Below, piece after piece: positions 1 to 10,300 of a DNA stretch of 64,000 nt. Origin of the DNA: Hyparrhenia diplandra (Eukaryota > Streptophyta > Magnoliopsida > Poales > Poaceae). The DNA is taken from positions 124,001-188,000 of the forward strand of contig JADLZK010001163.1 in the NCBI GenBank assembly GCA_015847255.1, in the 5' to 3' direction. The notes beneath the pieces were generated by a model, which saw only the letters and a list, made by a program, of their open reading frames with translations, had not been told where the DNA came from and did no database searches. Position 1 is the first letter of the stretch. Each line of letters starts with the position of its first letter. The translations under genes and the position numbers were made by a program.

Positions 1-905
1 TACTGCTATTTGAACCTGAGACATCCTGAAACATGTGTCCTCGCGTGTAGCAGCTCTAACTTTTCCGCCCCTAAGTCACTTTTGTGTACATGACATATTT
101 ATTCCCTTAGCATTCACTTCTTAGGATTTTGAAATAAATATTTAGGACCCTAAATCATTTCATATGAAAAAGTCATCAACTACAAAGTTGTTGTTCTAAT
201 CAGGATCTACAACTTTGTTACTTTGATATTGGTCATTTCGCCATCCAAGGTCGTTTGATCAATTTGAGATTGTTTTTATACAAAAAAAAAAAAAATGAAT
301 TTTAAAATGTGAGAGCTTCAAACTGATTTTTGGGACCATAAATGTTTTGAAATGGAAAAGTCATCAACTGCAAAGTAGTAGACGTTGATTCAAAGTTTGT
401 TTGCATCTAACTTTTATTTGGAAAGGTTATAAATTTTATTGGGTTGCAACACAAGTCAACCCGTTGGTGAAAGTAATCACAGCCGGTTTCAGAATACAAA
501 ATAGCGGTGAAAATGGATCAACCATCATCAATAGTTCGTAACACAAACAGGCGGTACTGATAGGTTATTACCGCCCGGTTCGAGACAGCGGTACTGATAG
601 GTTATTACCGCCCGGTTCGTGTTATGAACCCCCCCCCCAATTTTCACCGTCGATTCAGTAACATGAACTGGCAATGAAAATCATTCCAACAATGGTTTGT
701 AATATGAATCAATGATGATGAGTATCACCACGGGTTTGGAGCAAACTAGGTGAAAGTGGCGGCGTGATTATAAATTTTGTAAAGGAATCGATGGTTCCTT
801 CAAGCACCATAAAAATTCTCAATTATTATCCTAAAAACCAAGACAAGAGGGGTTTTCCCAACCGGGACTATAACCGTTCCTGTACTAGGTGTAGTTAAAG
901 CTATT
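1..905. repeat. AT-rich transposon-derived sequence with two 32-bp direct repeats
   Basis: No gene is visible. Two identical 32-bp units at 551-582 and 588-619 (core ACTGATAGGTTATTACCGCC) lie 37 bp apart, followed by a C9 run. Short repeats built on GCGGT/ACCGC motifs resemble the subterminal regions of grass CACTA elements, but no CACTA terminus is visible here. The class is therefore an inference. Confidence 0.4.
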
Positions 906-909
906 ATAT

Positions 910-1470
910 TATACTAGGAGGACTCTCCGCGCGTTGCAGCGGGGTATAAAAAAAATATAAATGAGTTACAATGTCAATCACTAAGAATTAGGAGACGTAT
1001 ACATATGGGTATTGCCGCAGGAATTGGCAATGATTATCTTAGTTCTAATATTAACTACTACCTTCGTTTCATTTTATTAGTCGTTTTAGGATTCATGCAA
1101 ATGCAACAATATTTTAATGAATCTATACTCATCTATATATAAATATACATGCAACATTGCATGCACCTGGACAATTAATTGGGGTCCTAGAACGACTAAG
1201 AAAATGAAACAGAGGAAGTAATAAATAAACCACCAAAAATTTATGGGTTTTTTCTTTTTTATTTAATTTAATATTAGTTTCTAGGGCTATTCATTGTCTT
1301 GGACGCATCAATCAATGAACAGATGATGGTATTTTTTCTCATTGAGAGATGAAATCAACCTGATAACTTGGAAATAGAGTATCTGAATATTTATCAGTCT
1401 GATTGGTTTGTTGTCATTGGTGTATTGGCTATGGCTGAAATCAGCTTGGAAATAGAGTCCTCCTAGTATA
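910..1470. mobile_element. Small element with 17-bp terminal inverted repeats and a Helitron-like hairpin end
   Basis: TATACTAGGAGGACTCT at 910-926 is matched exactly in reverse complement at 1454-1470. Just inside the left end, read on the minus strand, is a GC hairpin (CCGC-t-GC-aac-GC-GCGG) that ends in CTAG before a T. That is the arrangement of grass Helitron 3' ends. The right arm has the 17 bases but no hairpin. It could be a Helitron remnant or a TIR element that uses a similar end. A Stowaway MITE is nested inside. Confidence 0.45.
1058..1218. mobile_element. Stowaway-type MITE
   Basis: The element starts CTACCTTCGTTTCATTTT and ends AAAATGAAACAGAGGAAG. The ends are imperfect inverted repeats flanked by TA on both sides. 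The inner arms (TTAGTCGTTTTAGGA against TCCTAGAACGACTAA) extend the fold-back. This fits the CTCCCTCCGT-type ends and TA duplication of Tc1/mariner-related Stowaway MITEs. Confidence 0.75.
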
Positions 1471-1982
1471 AAACCATGAATAATATGCTAATATCTAGAA
1501 TTTATTGCAACAGTTTGAAGCAATATTATTTTTAAGGACAAAAAATTGTTTAATTCTATTGAAGATGTTGGGCCGGGCCTGCTCGCGGCTTGCTGCAGGC
1601 CCAAGCCAGCTGGCGCTGCTTGCTGCTGCCGGCCTACTGGCCCGAGGCCTGCCGCGGCGCTGGGCCTGAGCTGACCAATGCTGCTTGCTGCTGCAAGCTG
1701 CCGCGAGGGCACGCTGTTTGGCCCGGCTGGCTAGCAAGGTGGAACTTCAAGTTCAGTACTGATTCATTCATGCTCTTTCTCTCGTTCGTTCCTCCCGAAG
1801 ATAGCATCCGCCGTCGGGGCTCTGTTGCTGCTGCCCGTTGGAAGGAGCAGAGAAGCAACATAACTCGACGAAATTTCTAGTACCTTCTGATCCTTTTTCA
1901 ATTTCCGCTCCAATTCCTTCTCATCTAGCGGCTGCAGCCATAGCCAATACACCAATGACAACAAACCAATCAGACTGATAAA
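1390..1982. repeat. Perfect 48-bp inverted repeat around a GC-rich core
   Basis: The bases 1390-1437 (centre TTGTCATTGGTGTATTGGCT) recur in exact reverse complement at 1935-1982. They enclose about 500 bp whose first part is GC-rich (1570-1740). A weaker direct copy of the flank (GGAAATAGAGT with GAAATCA) lies at about 1346-1380 and 1434-1460. The perfect arms imply a recent inverted duplication or a fold-back element. Confidence 0.6.
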
Positions 1983-2069
1983 AATGAAATCAGTTGCAGC
2001 ATTTACTACGCATCAACTAAACATTGCAGTATGCTTCCACAAACGCAAACTGAACTCTTATTAAACCGT

Positions 2070-2900
2070 ACGACGTGACGACGATGGTGAGCACGGGCGG
2101 GCGGCTGTACGCCTGCCACGCGAGGGCCTCCTTGAACATGGGCGCACCTCTGGTGGGCGAGGGCGCGGCGTCGTCGACGCGCTACGCCCTGATCCTGCCG
2201 TCCCTGTGCCCCATCCACACCAACGGACTCCCTGAACGGCGCGGCCTCCCTCGTCGTCGCGGCGACGCGGTCCTGCCCCGGCCGCCACCCGAGGAACGCC
2301 TCGTGGAGGTCCCACACCCGGGCGTCGGACTCGGGCGCCGCCCGCCTGCGCGGCCGCCGTGGCGGGTCGCGACGCCCGCCGTCCGCGTCCGCAGAACGCC
2401 ACTGCGTCTCCGCGGCGGTGCGGCCGCACCTCGGCGGCGGCGGGCGGGCGGGCGGCGCGGCGCGCGCGAGCGGCATCGCGGAAGATGCTTCGCCACCGCG
2501 GTGCCGGCGAACTCCGACAAAGCGCCACCAGCGCCACCCGTCTTGCGACATGGCCGGCCGGCCGCCCGAAGGAGATGCCGACGCTGGCTGGGACGCCGTC
2601 GATCCAGCGGCAAAGGAGGCCGGGGGCGGCGCCATCTCGCCCGTGGGCGTGGCCGTGGCGCGTGGGGGAATGACGCGCGGCGCGCCGCGCCGAGGCGGAC
2701 GTGGAGGCGGGGCGGCAGGATCGTCACCGTAGCCGAGCACGCGCGGCGTGGGGCGTGCAGCGCGCGGGACGCGAACTCCGTGTCGCGCGGACCGGCGCAG
2801 CGGAAGGGGCAGGGGAAGAAGGCCGGCCGTGGGCGGCGTCCGGATGGTCGCCACCGCACAAAGGTGAGGAACTCGGTGCATTTAAAGGCATGTTGGAGGT
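2070..2900. other. GC-rich block, no recognisable gene
   Basis: The composition changes abruptly to very GC-rich. Several long overlapping reading frames exist on both strands, as expected from composition alone. A minus-strand frame contains a stretch reading VWDLHEAFLGWRPGQ at about 2270-2310 that looks protein-like, but it cannot be joined to a sensible start or domain. It could be a captured gene fragment or the first exon of a decayed gene. I assign no function. Confidence 0.25.
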
Positions 2901-2987
2901 TTAATGGGTGCGGGAAGCGGACAGACGCAGGAGCTCATCAGGACCGACTCATGCGATTCCGGATTTGGGGAGATGAATGCCGGCGGC

Positions 2988-3589
2988 TAGGGATGAAAAT
3001 GGTACGGATATTTATTCGACCGAACAAATGTGAACTAAATTTGGATACTTATACGGATATCCGCATATTTTATTCAAATACGGACACAAATACGGATATC
3101 AAATACAAATATGATATCATGATTATCCGCCGGATATGGGATAATCCGGTAATTTATCGGATATATTCAACCTGCCAAAAACGGATGTATCCGAATAGAG
3201 CTGGCCAACAAAGCAATTCGTTGCCTGGCACCACTTGACAAGGAGACACCACTACAACCGTGAGCTATAGGTCAATTCCAGGATCCTCAGATCGGCAATG
3301 TAAACGCTGATATGGGTGAAGTTCTCAATGCAAATGACCCATGAGTCCATGACCCACGACCACGAGCATGTTGCTTTTACTCAATATCCGAATAGATATT
3401 TGTATTTGACATTCTCCGAATCCGTTTCATACCGTATTCGATACTTATTATTCGTATCCGTAACCGAGATAATCCGTATTCGTATATGTATCCGGGCCCT
3501 ATCCGTGTCCGAATCCGGATCCGATAGAAATATGAAAACAAATACAATATGAGTGATATCCGTTCGTATCCGATCCGTTTTCATGGCTA
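2988..3589. mobile_element. Non-autonomous hAT element (602 bp) with 8-bp target duplication
   Basis: The left end TAGGGATGAAAATGG and the right end CGTTTTCATGGCTA are inverted repeats. The 8 bp CCGGCGGC occurs directly before (2980-2987) and directly after (3590-3597), a perfect hAT-size target-site duplication. The interior is dense in GGATA/TATCC motifs on both arms, giving an extensive fold-back, and encodes no transposase. Confidence 0.85.
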
Positions 3590-3597
3590 CCGGCGGC

Positions 3598-4212
3598 CAC
3601 GTGCGGGCGGAGAATGCGGACGGACGGGCGACGCTAGATGACGGGCCGGGAACGAAGGGAGTTTCTGGTGACGTGGCTTCACCACAGGCTTGAGAACTCC
3701 TAAGTGGGGGTTTACCATATAGAAGGTTTAGATTTGTTTATCATGTGGGGTTATACTGAACCTTTGTCGCTATAGCGTTTTTGTTTGCCCCCTCGTATAT
3801 ATTTTCCTTGCTTCGTCACTGGTTACCTCATAAATATTTTCATGGCTTTGTCACTGGTTATGACGTAAATATTTTCCTGGCTTGGTCACTCGTTACGACG
3901 ACCGTCCTAGTCAGACTGTTTTTCCTTTTTTTTTCGATATCAAAATTCGTGCCGACGAATTTAGGCTCGTTTCATTGGCCGCCAGGTCATTGCAGGTGTC
4001 CAGATATCTTTGTTTTTCGTTGCCCCCGCAGCGGGATAAACGGGTAGCGGCTGATACAAGCTGTGTGGCATCGGACGGCTCAAAGAGCAACCTGGGCACC
4101 TGGCCAAAGGAGTAAACGAATTTTGGATTGGAGTACATAAACGAAGATATTGGTACATGGTGCATTATATTCCATGGCTGCAATACCTCCCCACCCCCTC
4201 CCGGCCCCTCCA
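3598..4212. other. Intergenic, no gene seen
   Basis: The first 80 bp continue the GC-rich context, followed by AT-rich sequence with a short repeated phrase about 40 bp apart (TAAATATTTTC near 3831 and 3868). This stretch leads into the promoter of the small secreted-protein gene. Confidence 0.5.
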
Positions 4213-4217
4213 TCAGC

Positions 4218-4227
4218 CTATAAATAG
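4218..4227 (+). promoter_or_regulatory. TATA box of the small secreted-protein gene
   Basis: CTATAAATAG lies about 90 bp upstream of the ATG at 4313. The same box in the same position precedes the broken tandem copy (5352-5361), so the promoter was duplicated with the gene. Confidence 0.7.
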
Positions 4228-4312
4228 GCCACCTTCAATATATGCATAATGCATGGTGACTTTAACCTTGCAGGGATAGGCAACATATACTGAGTTTGTG
4301 TGATCGCTGAAG

Positions 4313-4612
4313 ATGATGTCGGTGAGGAAGAGAACCCCATGGTTTGGTCTCCTCTTTGTTGTCAGCATGCTGCTCCTCCAGCTTACTTCGGCAGAGGAAC
4401 GGGAGGGAGCTTCCATGGTGCCCCTTCGGCATGTTGTTGGGGAGAAACAAGATGTCATGGTGCATAGGAATAAGAGCTTGGTACATGGTAGTGTGGGTGC
4501 TAACAAGGGCGGCGGAGGCGGAGGTGGTGGCGGCGGGGGGGGTGGTGGCGGTGGTGACGACGGGAGGAGGAGGGGGCGGAGGAGGAGGAGGGGGAGACGA
4601 CTGTGGCGGTGA
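4313..4612 (+). CDS. Small secreted glycine-rich protein (unrecognised family)
   Basis: The ORF encodes 99 residues. Residues 1-27 are a clear signal peptide: a basic start (SVRKR), a hydrophobic core (FGLLFVVSMLLLQLTSA) and a likely cleavage before EER. The middle holds a conserved stretch with HVVGEKQDV and NKSLVHGSV, followed by a poly-glycine tract that ends in an Arg-rich tail. The secreted product could be a cell-wall glycine-rich protein or a peptide precursor; I do not recognise the family. One caution concerns the tail: after the Gly tract another frame reads Gly-rich and ends DDCGGDTCDEP with two Cys. One base lost or gained in the G-rich tract would swap the Arg-rich tail for this one. 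The TATA box at 4218 and the diverged copy at 5463 support a real gene. Confidence 0.65.
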   Translation: MMSVRKRTPWFGLLFVVSMLLLQLTSAEEREGASMVPLRHVVGEKQDVMVHRNKSLVHGSVGANKGGGGGGGGGGGGGGGGDDGRRRGRRRRRGRRLWR

Positions 4613-4982
4613 CACATGTGATGAGCCATAAGGTGCACTCAATCAAAGAGTGTTGCCCTAGTAAACCGCTATATGTTCTTATCATGACGTCCTTTTGTGT
4701 GTTGCATCATCTTGCATGAATAATGTGTCTTGTATGAATAATGAGCCTGTTCGCTGTAACTTTGATCGGCTGCCCTTTTTCGGGGATATTGCTGCATGTT
4801 ATGTCTGCTGTTTTGAGTTGAGTCACTGTTGTGCATCTGCCACAGCCATTGTAGGAAGGGCACCGGCTCGGAGCCAATAATCATGTTGTTATGAATAATA
4901 ATTGTACTTTGTGTTTAATGTTTGGATGACTTGTTTCATATTGCTTATAATATATGTATTCACAAAGGGGCACCATGACTTA

Positions 4983-5136
4983 GGGTCTATTTGGTTCCCA
5001 AGGGACTAAGGACTAGAGACTAACTTTTAGTCTCATTTAGTCCCTAAATTACCAAACATGAGGACTATGTTAGCCTCTAATTTTAATTTTAGTCCTATTA
5101 GCCTCTAGTCCCTAGTCCCTCAAACCAAACAGACCC
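4983..5136. mobile_element. Tourist-like MITE
   Basis: The ends GGGTCTATTTGGTT and AACCAAACAGACCC are inverted repeats with one mismatch. The flanking trinucleotides are TTA and TCA, an imperfect 3-bp duplication as in PIF/Harbinger-type MITEs. The interior is built from AGGGACTAA / TTAGTCCCT repeats. Confidence 0.65.
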
Positions 5137-5351
5137 TCAACATGTGTTAATAATGCATGAGTAACATCATTAGATGGCTAATTACTTACTACATCCAACA
5201 ACCAGCATGGTAGAAACGACCATGATCCTCGTACAAGCAGTATGCCCGTGCTAAAACGCTATGGTTAAAGCTAAAAGGCATTACTTTTCTTTGCGCTTGG
5301 CTAAATCTTTTTCTCAACCTCCTCTTCCGCCGTAGGCACCCTGCGATCAAC

Positions 5352-5361
5352 CTATAAATAG
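5352..5361 (+). promoter_or_regulatory. TATA box of the broken tandem copy
   Basis: CTATAAATAG, with flanking leader sequence (CTTGCAG...GATAGGCA) shared with the first copy upstream of 4313. Confidence 0.6.
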
Positions 5362-5462
5362 CCCGTCCTGCAGCTACCTTCAACATGCATGACGACCATC
5401 GACCTCAATCTTGCAGTGATAGGCATTGGGCAACACATATGTGAGTTCGTTTTGAGGTGAAG

Positions 5463-5718
5463 ATGGCAGTGTCAGTGAAGAAGAGAACCCCATGGGCCAT
5501 GGCTCGGCCTCCCTTTCTTCGTTGTTGGCATGCTGCTACTGCAGCTTACTTTGACGGAGGAGCCGGAGGGGACTTTCGTGGTGGCCTTTGAGCATGATGT
5601 TGGGGAGGAACACGATGTTATTATGGACAAGAGCCTGGTGCATGGTAGCGTGGTTGGTATGGACGTGGATGATGGAGGCGTGGTTGGGTGGATGGTGGAG
5701 GCTAGGAAGGAAATATAG
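5463..5718 (+). pseudogene. Broken tandem copy of the small secreted-protein gene
   Basis: The ATG and first residues (VSVKKRTPW) match the gene at 4313. Then CCATGG (5490-5495) is followed by GCCATGG (5496-5502), a 7-bp near-duplication that throws the frame off inside the signal peptide. From the ATG only about 42 residues are read. Beyond the insertion the homologous frame continues (MLLLQLTLTEE, then HDVGEEHDV and DKSLVHGSV) and stops at 5718. The Gly tract is absent. An internal ATG at 5530 could start a product lacking the signal-peptide N-region, but this is unlikely to be functional. Confidence 0.7.
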
Positions 5719-5880
5719 AATGTTTAGAATGTTTTCATAGAAGCTCTCTTTTTTCAGGCTGGAGGGTCCCTTTTTGCAGTTGACGAGCCAGCCCAAGTGC
5801 TAGTGCAGCAAACCAAATAAGCACATCTTGTAGGTCATTTTGTAGGTCTAGCCAAGTAAAATCCAAGCAACCAATCATGC

Positions 5881-5926
5881 CCTATTTATTTTATTTTATT
5901 TTATTTTATTTTATCTTATCTTATTT
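5881..5926. repeat. (ATTTT)n microsatellite
   Basis: About eight tandem ATTTT units, with ATCTT variants at the right end. Confidence 0.85.
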
Positions 5927-5929
5927 TAG

Positions 5930-6910
5930 ATGAAAAAAGACTTCCATTCAACACGGTACCCATGCAAATTCCTAGCTGTCACCCAGGGCTACAAAAGAGA
6001 GTGCTGCTGAATTATATTCTCAGGAGCGCCATGGCTGCTGAGGCAATCACACCCTATTTTGAATGACACCGACGTGTACTCCTGGCTCTGCAGAACAGAA
6101 CTGACATTGCAGCAAACAATATGTACTCGTACTCCGGATCTAGATAGCCCTGTACAGCTGCGAGCATCATAACATAGATTAGGGTCACATCTGAACTGGT
6201 TACAAACTGTTCTTATCGGGACCCACAAAACTGTGAGTGTTCTGTCCTGAACGCAAAAGCATGGTCCACCGCAGTCGTTTAGCGTTCAGTATTGCTTCTT
6301 CTTTCAGCTAGTACTGAGGCACAAAGTCGCACAATAAGGAGGCAGGTTACAAGCGGAGGCCATAGAGTTTCAGACTGTTTAACAATACAAGTTGAATAGC
6401 AAATTAGCAATGCACCGGCAACAGTTACATACAAGGGATCTACCTGACTCCATGTTCAAGAGCTCAAATACTGGGAACAAGCTACATACTACATACTACA
6501 TTGCTACAAACAGTACACTTTATGCCGGTTAAATTGAAAAGAAACCATGGACATGTTGAGCATCAGGCTATTAACATCCTAAACTCTAGGCTTAGTAACT
6601 TTGCTTTAGCTACAATTCACAGCCAATGGGCACAGCTGAATACACACAGAACTATGTCAACTAATGGGTTTAACTTGATACAGGAGAGATCTAGCATGGA
6701 AGAGTCTCGAAGCATTAGAATCAGCAAGGAACTAGTTTTTGGGGTGAGAACTCTAAGCTCATGTCACAACAATATAATCCCACCCGTAAGCCAAACCTGA
6801 AAGAGAGACAAGTTGGTTAGGAGTGTGGTAAGCACAAAACAGGTACTGAGTTCACAGCCGGTTCCATAAGTGTGCACACAAGTAATCTTGTAATTTTGGG
6901 GGGCTAACAC
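5930..6910. other. Region 3' of the ARID gene, no gene seen
   Basis: AT-rich sequence without a supported coding frame or clear element ends. It may include 3' untranslated sequence or terminator signals of the minus-strand ARID-HSP20 gene, but no convincing polyadenylation site could be fixed. Confidence 0.4.
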
Positions 6911-6915
6911 AAGCA

Positions 6916-7229
6916 GGACAAAAGAAAAGCCTTGCATTCAATACAAACAACAAATTCAGGTGTATAGAATTATTTAAATAATCAGCTATGCATTTGTCCA
7001 TTTTAGTATCCATTTTTATTGATGACAGTTTCTGATTAGGAATGATAAAACATAGATGATAGTTTCTGATTAGGACAAAAGAAAAGCCTTGCATTCAATA
7101 CAAACAATAAATTCAGGTGTATAGAATTATTTAAATAATCAGCTATGCATTTGTCCATTTTAGTATCCATTTTTATAGATGACAGTTTCTGATTAGGAAT
7201 GATAAAACATAGATGATAGTTTCTGATTT
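6916..7229. repeat. 157-bp tandem duplication downstream of the ARID gene
   Basis: Unit 1 (6916-7072) and unit 2 (7073-about 7229) are almost identical, beginning GGACAAAAGAAAAGCC and containing TTATTTAAATAATCAGC. The only differences I see are one base near each unit's middle and end. The second unit ends about 80 bp from the stop codon of the minus-strand ARID gene, so it may lie in its 3'UTR. Confidence 0.8.
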
Positions 7230-7310
7230 GGAAAGATAAAACATAGACCTAGCAGTCTACCATTGGACAAGGGCATACTTGTATTGTTGTACTTCATTGT
7301 GGCATCAACA

Positions 7311-10300
7311 TTATTTTGATTGTTCAAATGGTGCACGCACAAATAGCTGCCCATGGAGGGTGACAACTGCAGAGGTTTGGTGAGGATCAATGCGGGAAGG
7401 CAAACTGATGACCTGCAAAGGATGTACAAGTTTCAGTAAGGAGTACCCTTCAAAGCGAAAAACATCCATCACGATATAATTAAAAGAGCTCACACACCTT
7501 CTTGAATGGAGTGACACCCCATGGGTTATCCAATTGTTCAGGCTCTCCAGTAACTATCAAACGACCAGCGGGGTCGGACTGAACATGTACCTGCATCAAA
7601 ACATGCATCAGTGTCTCCAACTTTTGCAGCACACAGAGATCGTGATTGAAGGACAATAACAAACCATAACCATTACAAAAGATTTGCATTTACTTACTTC
7701 TTCCCGCAGAAGGCCAGGAACTAAAGCATAGACTTCATAGCAATCCTTCTGAAAGAAATAAATTGAATAAAAATAAATAAATTAACTAAAACATAATCTC
7801 TTTCACGAAATGCCCTCAAGGGGATCATAGTTTCACTGATTACTAGCTAGCCAATATTCTTTACGAAAATTTCCATAATAACCACAAGACCTAACTGAGA
7901 TATATACATTTCATAAAGAAACAGCGGTTCACACGTTCACTGGCAGAATTGCAATGCTTCAAAATTTCCTTCAGGAATTAATGGAACTGAGAACTATGAA
8001 GAAACAATAAACAAATAAGAAGCAGCACAAAGCTATAAGATTTAACAACAGAAATAGGTGAGATACAGATACTCACGGTTTTTCTAACGTTTATTTTCAC
8101 CCAATCAGCAGGAGGGCCCATGTCAATGACCATCGAGTCATTTCTGGCAGATAGGAAATATTTCATAAAATCGATCAAAGTCCAAGGAGGAAGGTGGAAA
8201 AGGACTAATGCCATGGCAAACCTAAATAGTTATTCAAATGGATATTATGCCCTGTAGGACTATTATTATTCACGCAAAAAGAACAGAATCAAGCTAATTC
8301 TGTGAAGCCGTGTTGCAATTCTTACTGTATTTTTTTAACAGCAATAGATAGGAAAATGGAATGCAGGATGCGTGAATATTATAAGTTCACAAGGGTTTTA
8401 CTGTAGCTTATCGGACTTATAAGGTATCACCCTGTCATCATCCAGGGATGGTGTCCTTTTCCTCTTGGCAGAACCTACACGGATCCAACGATTAGTGAGG
8501 ATTTTTTTTCCTAAAACAATGCATGAGAGCTGCAATTCATTTCATTAAGAAGAAAAATATAGTACAAGTAGAGATCAAGAGGCCTGTCCAAGACCCAATC
8601 GACTAACTACGGTTAGTAAGTAATGGCATAACAGAAGTAAAATGAAATATAATGCAGAAAGGTACCACTGCTTTTAGGAGTTTTATCCTTCTTTAAGACA
8701 ATAGGCGCTTTATCCTGGAGAAAAATAAAAAAATATATATTATTATACAACAAAATGAAAATCGCTAGCGACCCTTGATTTGAAAGCAACAAATACCTTA
8801 ATTACAGGATCAGCAATTTCACCATTGCCGAGTAGACGCTGAGAATGCCAACCTTGCATTGCACGAGTTGCAGATTCTCTTCTGGCTCGCCCAGAACCAG
8901 ATACATGGCTTCCACCAACCTGGGCAAACATACAGTGATACAATCTGAACTTTAGTCTCCTTGCATATCTTTCCCATGTTTTAGCACAACCGCATGAGCA
9001 TCCTGTCAGCACTTAGAAGTACTCTCTCCGTCCCGAAATACAAGGTGTGCACATATCTCAAACTCAAAATTTGTTATCTTTGACCAACAATTAGTCTAGT
9101 CATATGAAAAGCTCTTAAAGAGTAAAGTCCACAGCTGGTTGACCTTAAACTTGTTGAGTTGTATCACCTCAGTCCCTAAACTCACAACTCATGCATTTAG
9201 GTCCTCAAACTTATTCAGCTGTATCCTGGTCCCTAAACTTACAAATCACTCATTGAGGTTCTCAAGTCAAACTTGTTCAGCTATCATCTTGATCTCTAAA
9301 TTCGCAAATCACCCAGTTAGATCGGAAGATTCGAACAGAGATTGAGTACCTAAATAGGCGGTTAGTGAGTTTAGGGACCATAGCTAAACAAATTTAACCT
9401 AAACATGCAATTTGCGAGTTTAGGGACCAGGATGGCATAGATGAATAAGTTTAAGGACCTAAACGGATCATTTACGAGTTTAGGGACCGGGATGACATAG
9501 ACGAACAAGTTTGAGGACCGCCGTGGACTTTACTTTTAAACTACAAAAGTTGTTACAGTGGATTTTTATTTAGAAATACTCTCTAATTACCAAACTTTTG
9601 TTGCCACAAATTAAATTGTGCCTTATATTTTGAGACGGAGGGAGTACATGGAAATATCACAGATCTTTATTAAAAATGAATTCCATCACAATGAAAATAG
9701 CTTGTGCTAAGTTATATACTAGACCACATAAAGTTGTACCTGGCTCTCAGAACCAATCCGATCTGGTAGAGCAGATGAAGCTACTTGGAACTCTCCTGTT
9801 TTCGATTTTGTGTTTCTCATATTCAAGGAGTGCCTGTAAAAGAGAGGAAAAAGAAAGATAAAAAAAGTCAGTATCTCACACTATCCTACCACTAAGAAAT
9901 CCACAATATAACCTTAAATTTGATCGGCTCTGTACCAATTAAGGAGATTAGATTAGATTTAGAGCATAATCCTATGTTAACAGCTTGGTAAAACTTATAA
10001 ATAATGGCATGTATTTGAGCTAGCAAGACTCAATTGGCATGCTCACGAAGAATGAACTTAAATGAAAAGTTTTTTCTATACAACAAACTGCCATGGTAGC
10101 TTGGCAACACTCAAATGCTAAAACAGTGCAGAAACCAGAAGCTATAAAGGCTGAACAGGTTTCCCAGGAACCATGAATGTAAAATTACCTTCTCATAGAA
10201 ATTACGGAAAGTCCATGAAACAGTTGTGCATGTCCTGCGTAAAAACATGCAAGTCGCATCATGGGATCGAAAGTACAGAAAGAACCTATGTGAACTATGT

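Noticed and set aside
2006..2881. 291-codon minus-strand open frame
   Set aside because: Arg/Pro/Ala-rich composition frame; the two other minus frames are just as long, and only one short stretch looks protein-like.
2075..3238. 387-codon plus-strand open frame
   Set aside because: It crosses from the GC-rich block into the hAT MITE at 2988, so its last 80 codons are transposon sequence; no start context or domain.
4213..4642. Minus-strand frames with long poly-proline
   Set aside because: Mirror of the poly-glycine tract of the plus-strand secreted gene.
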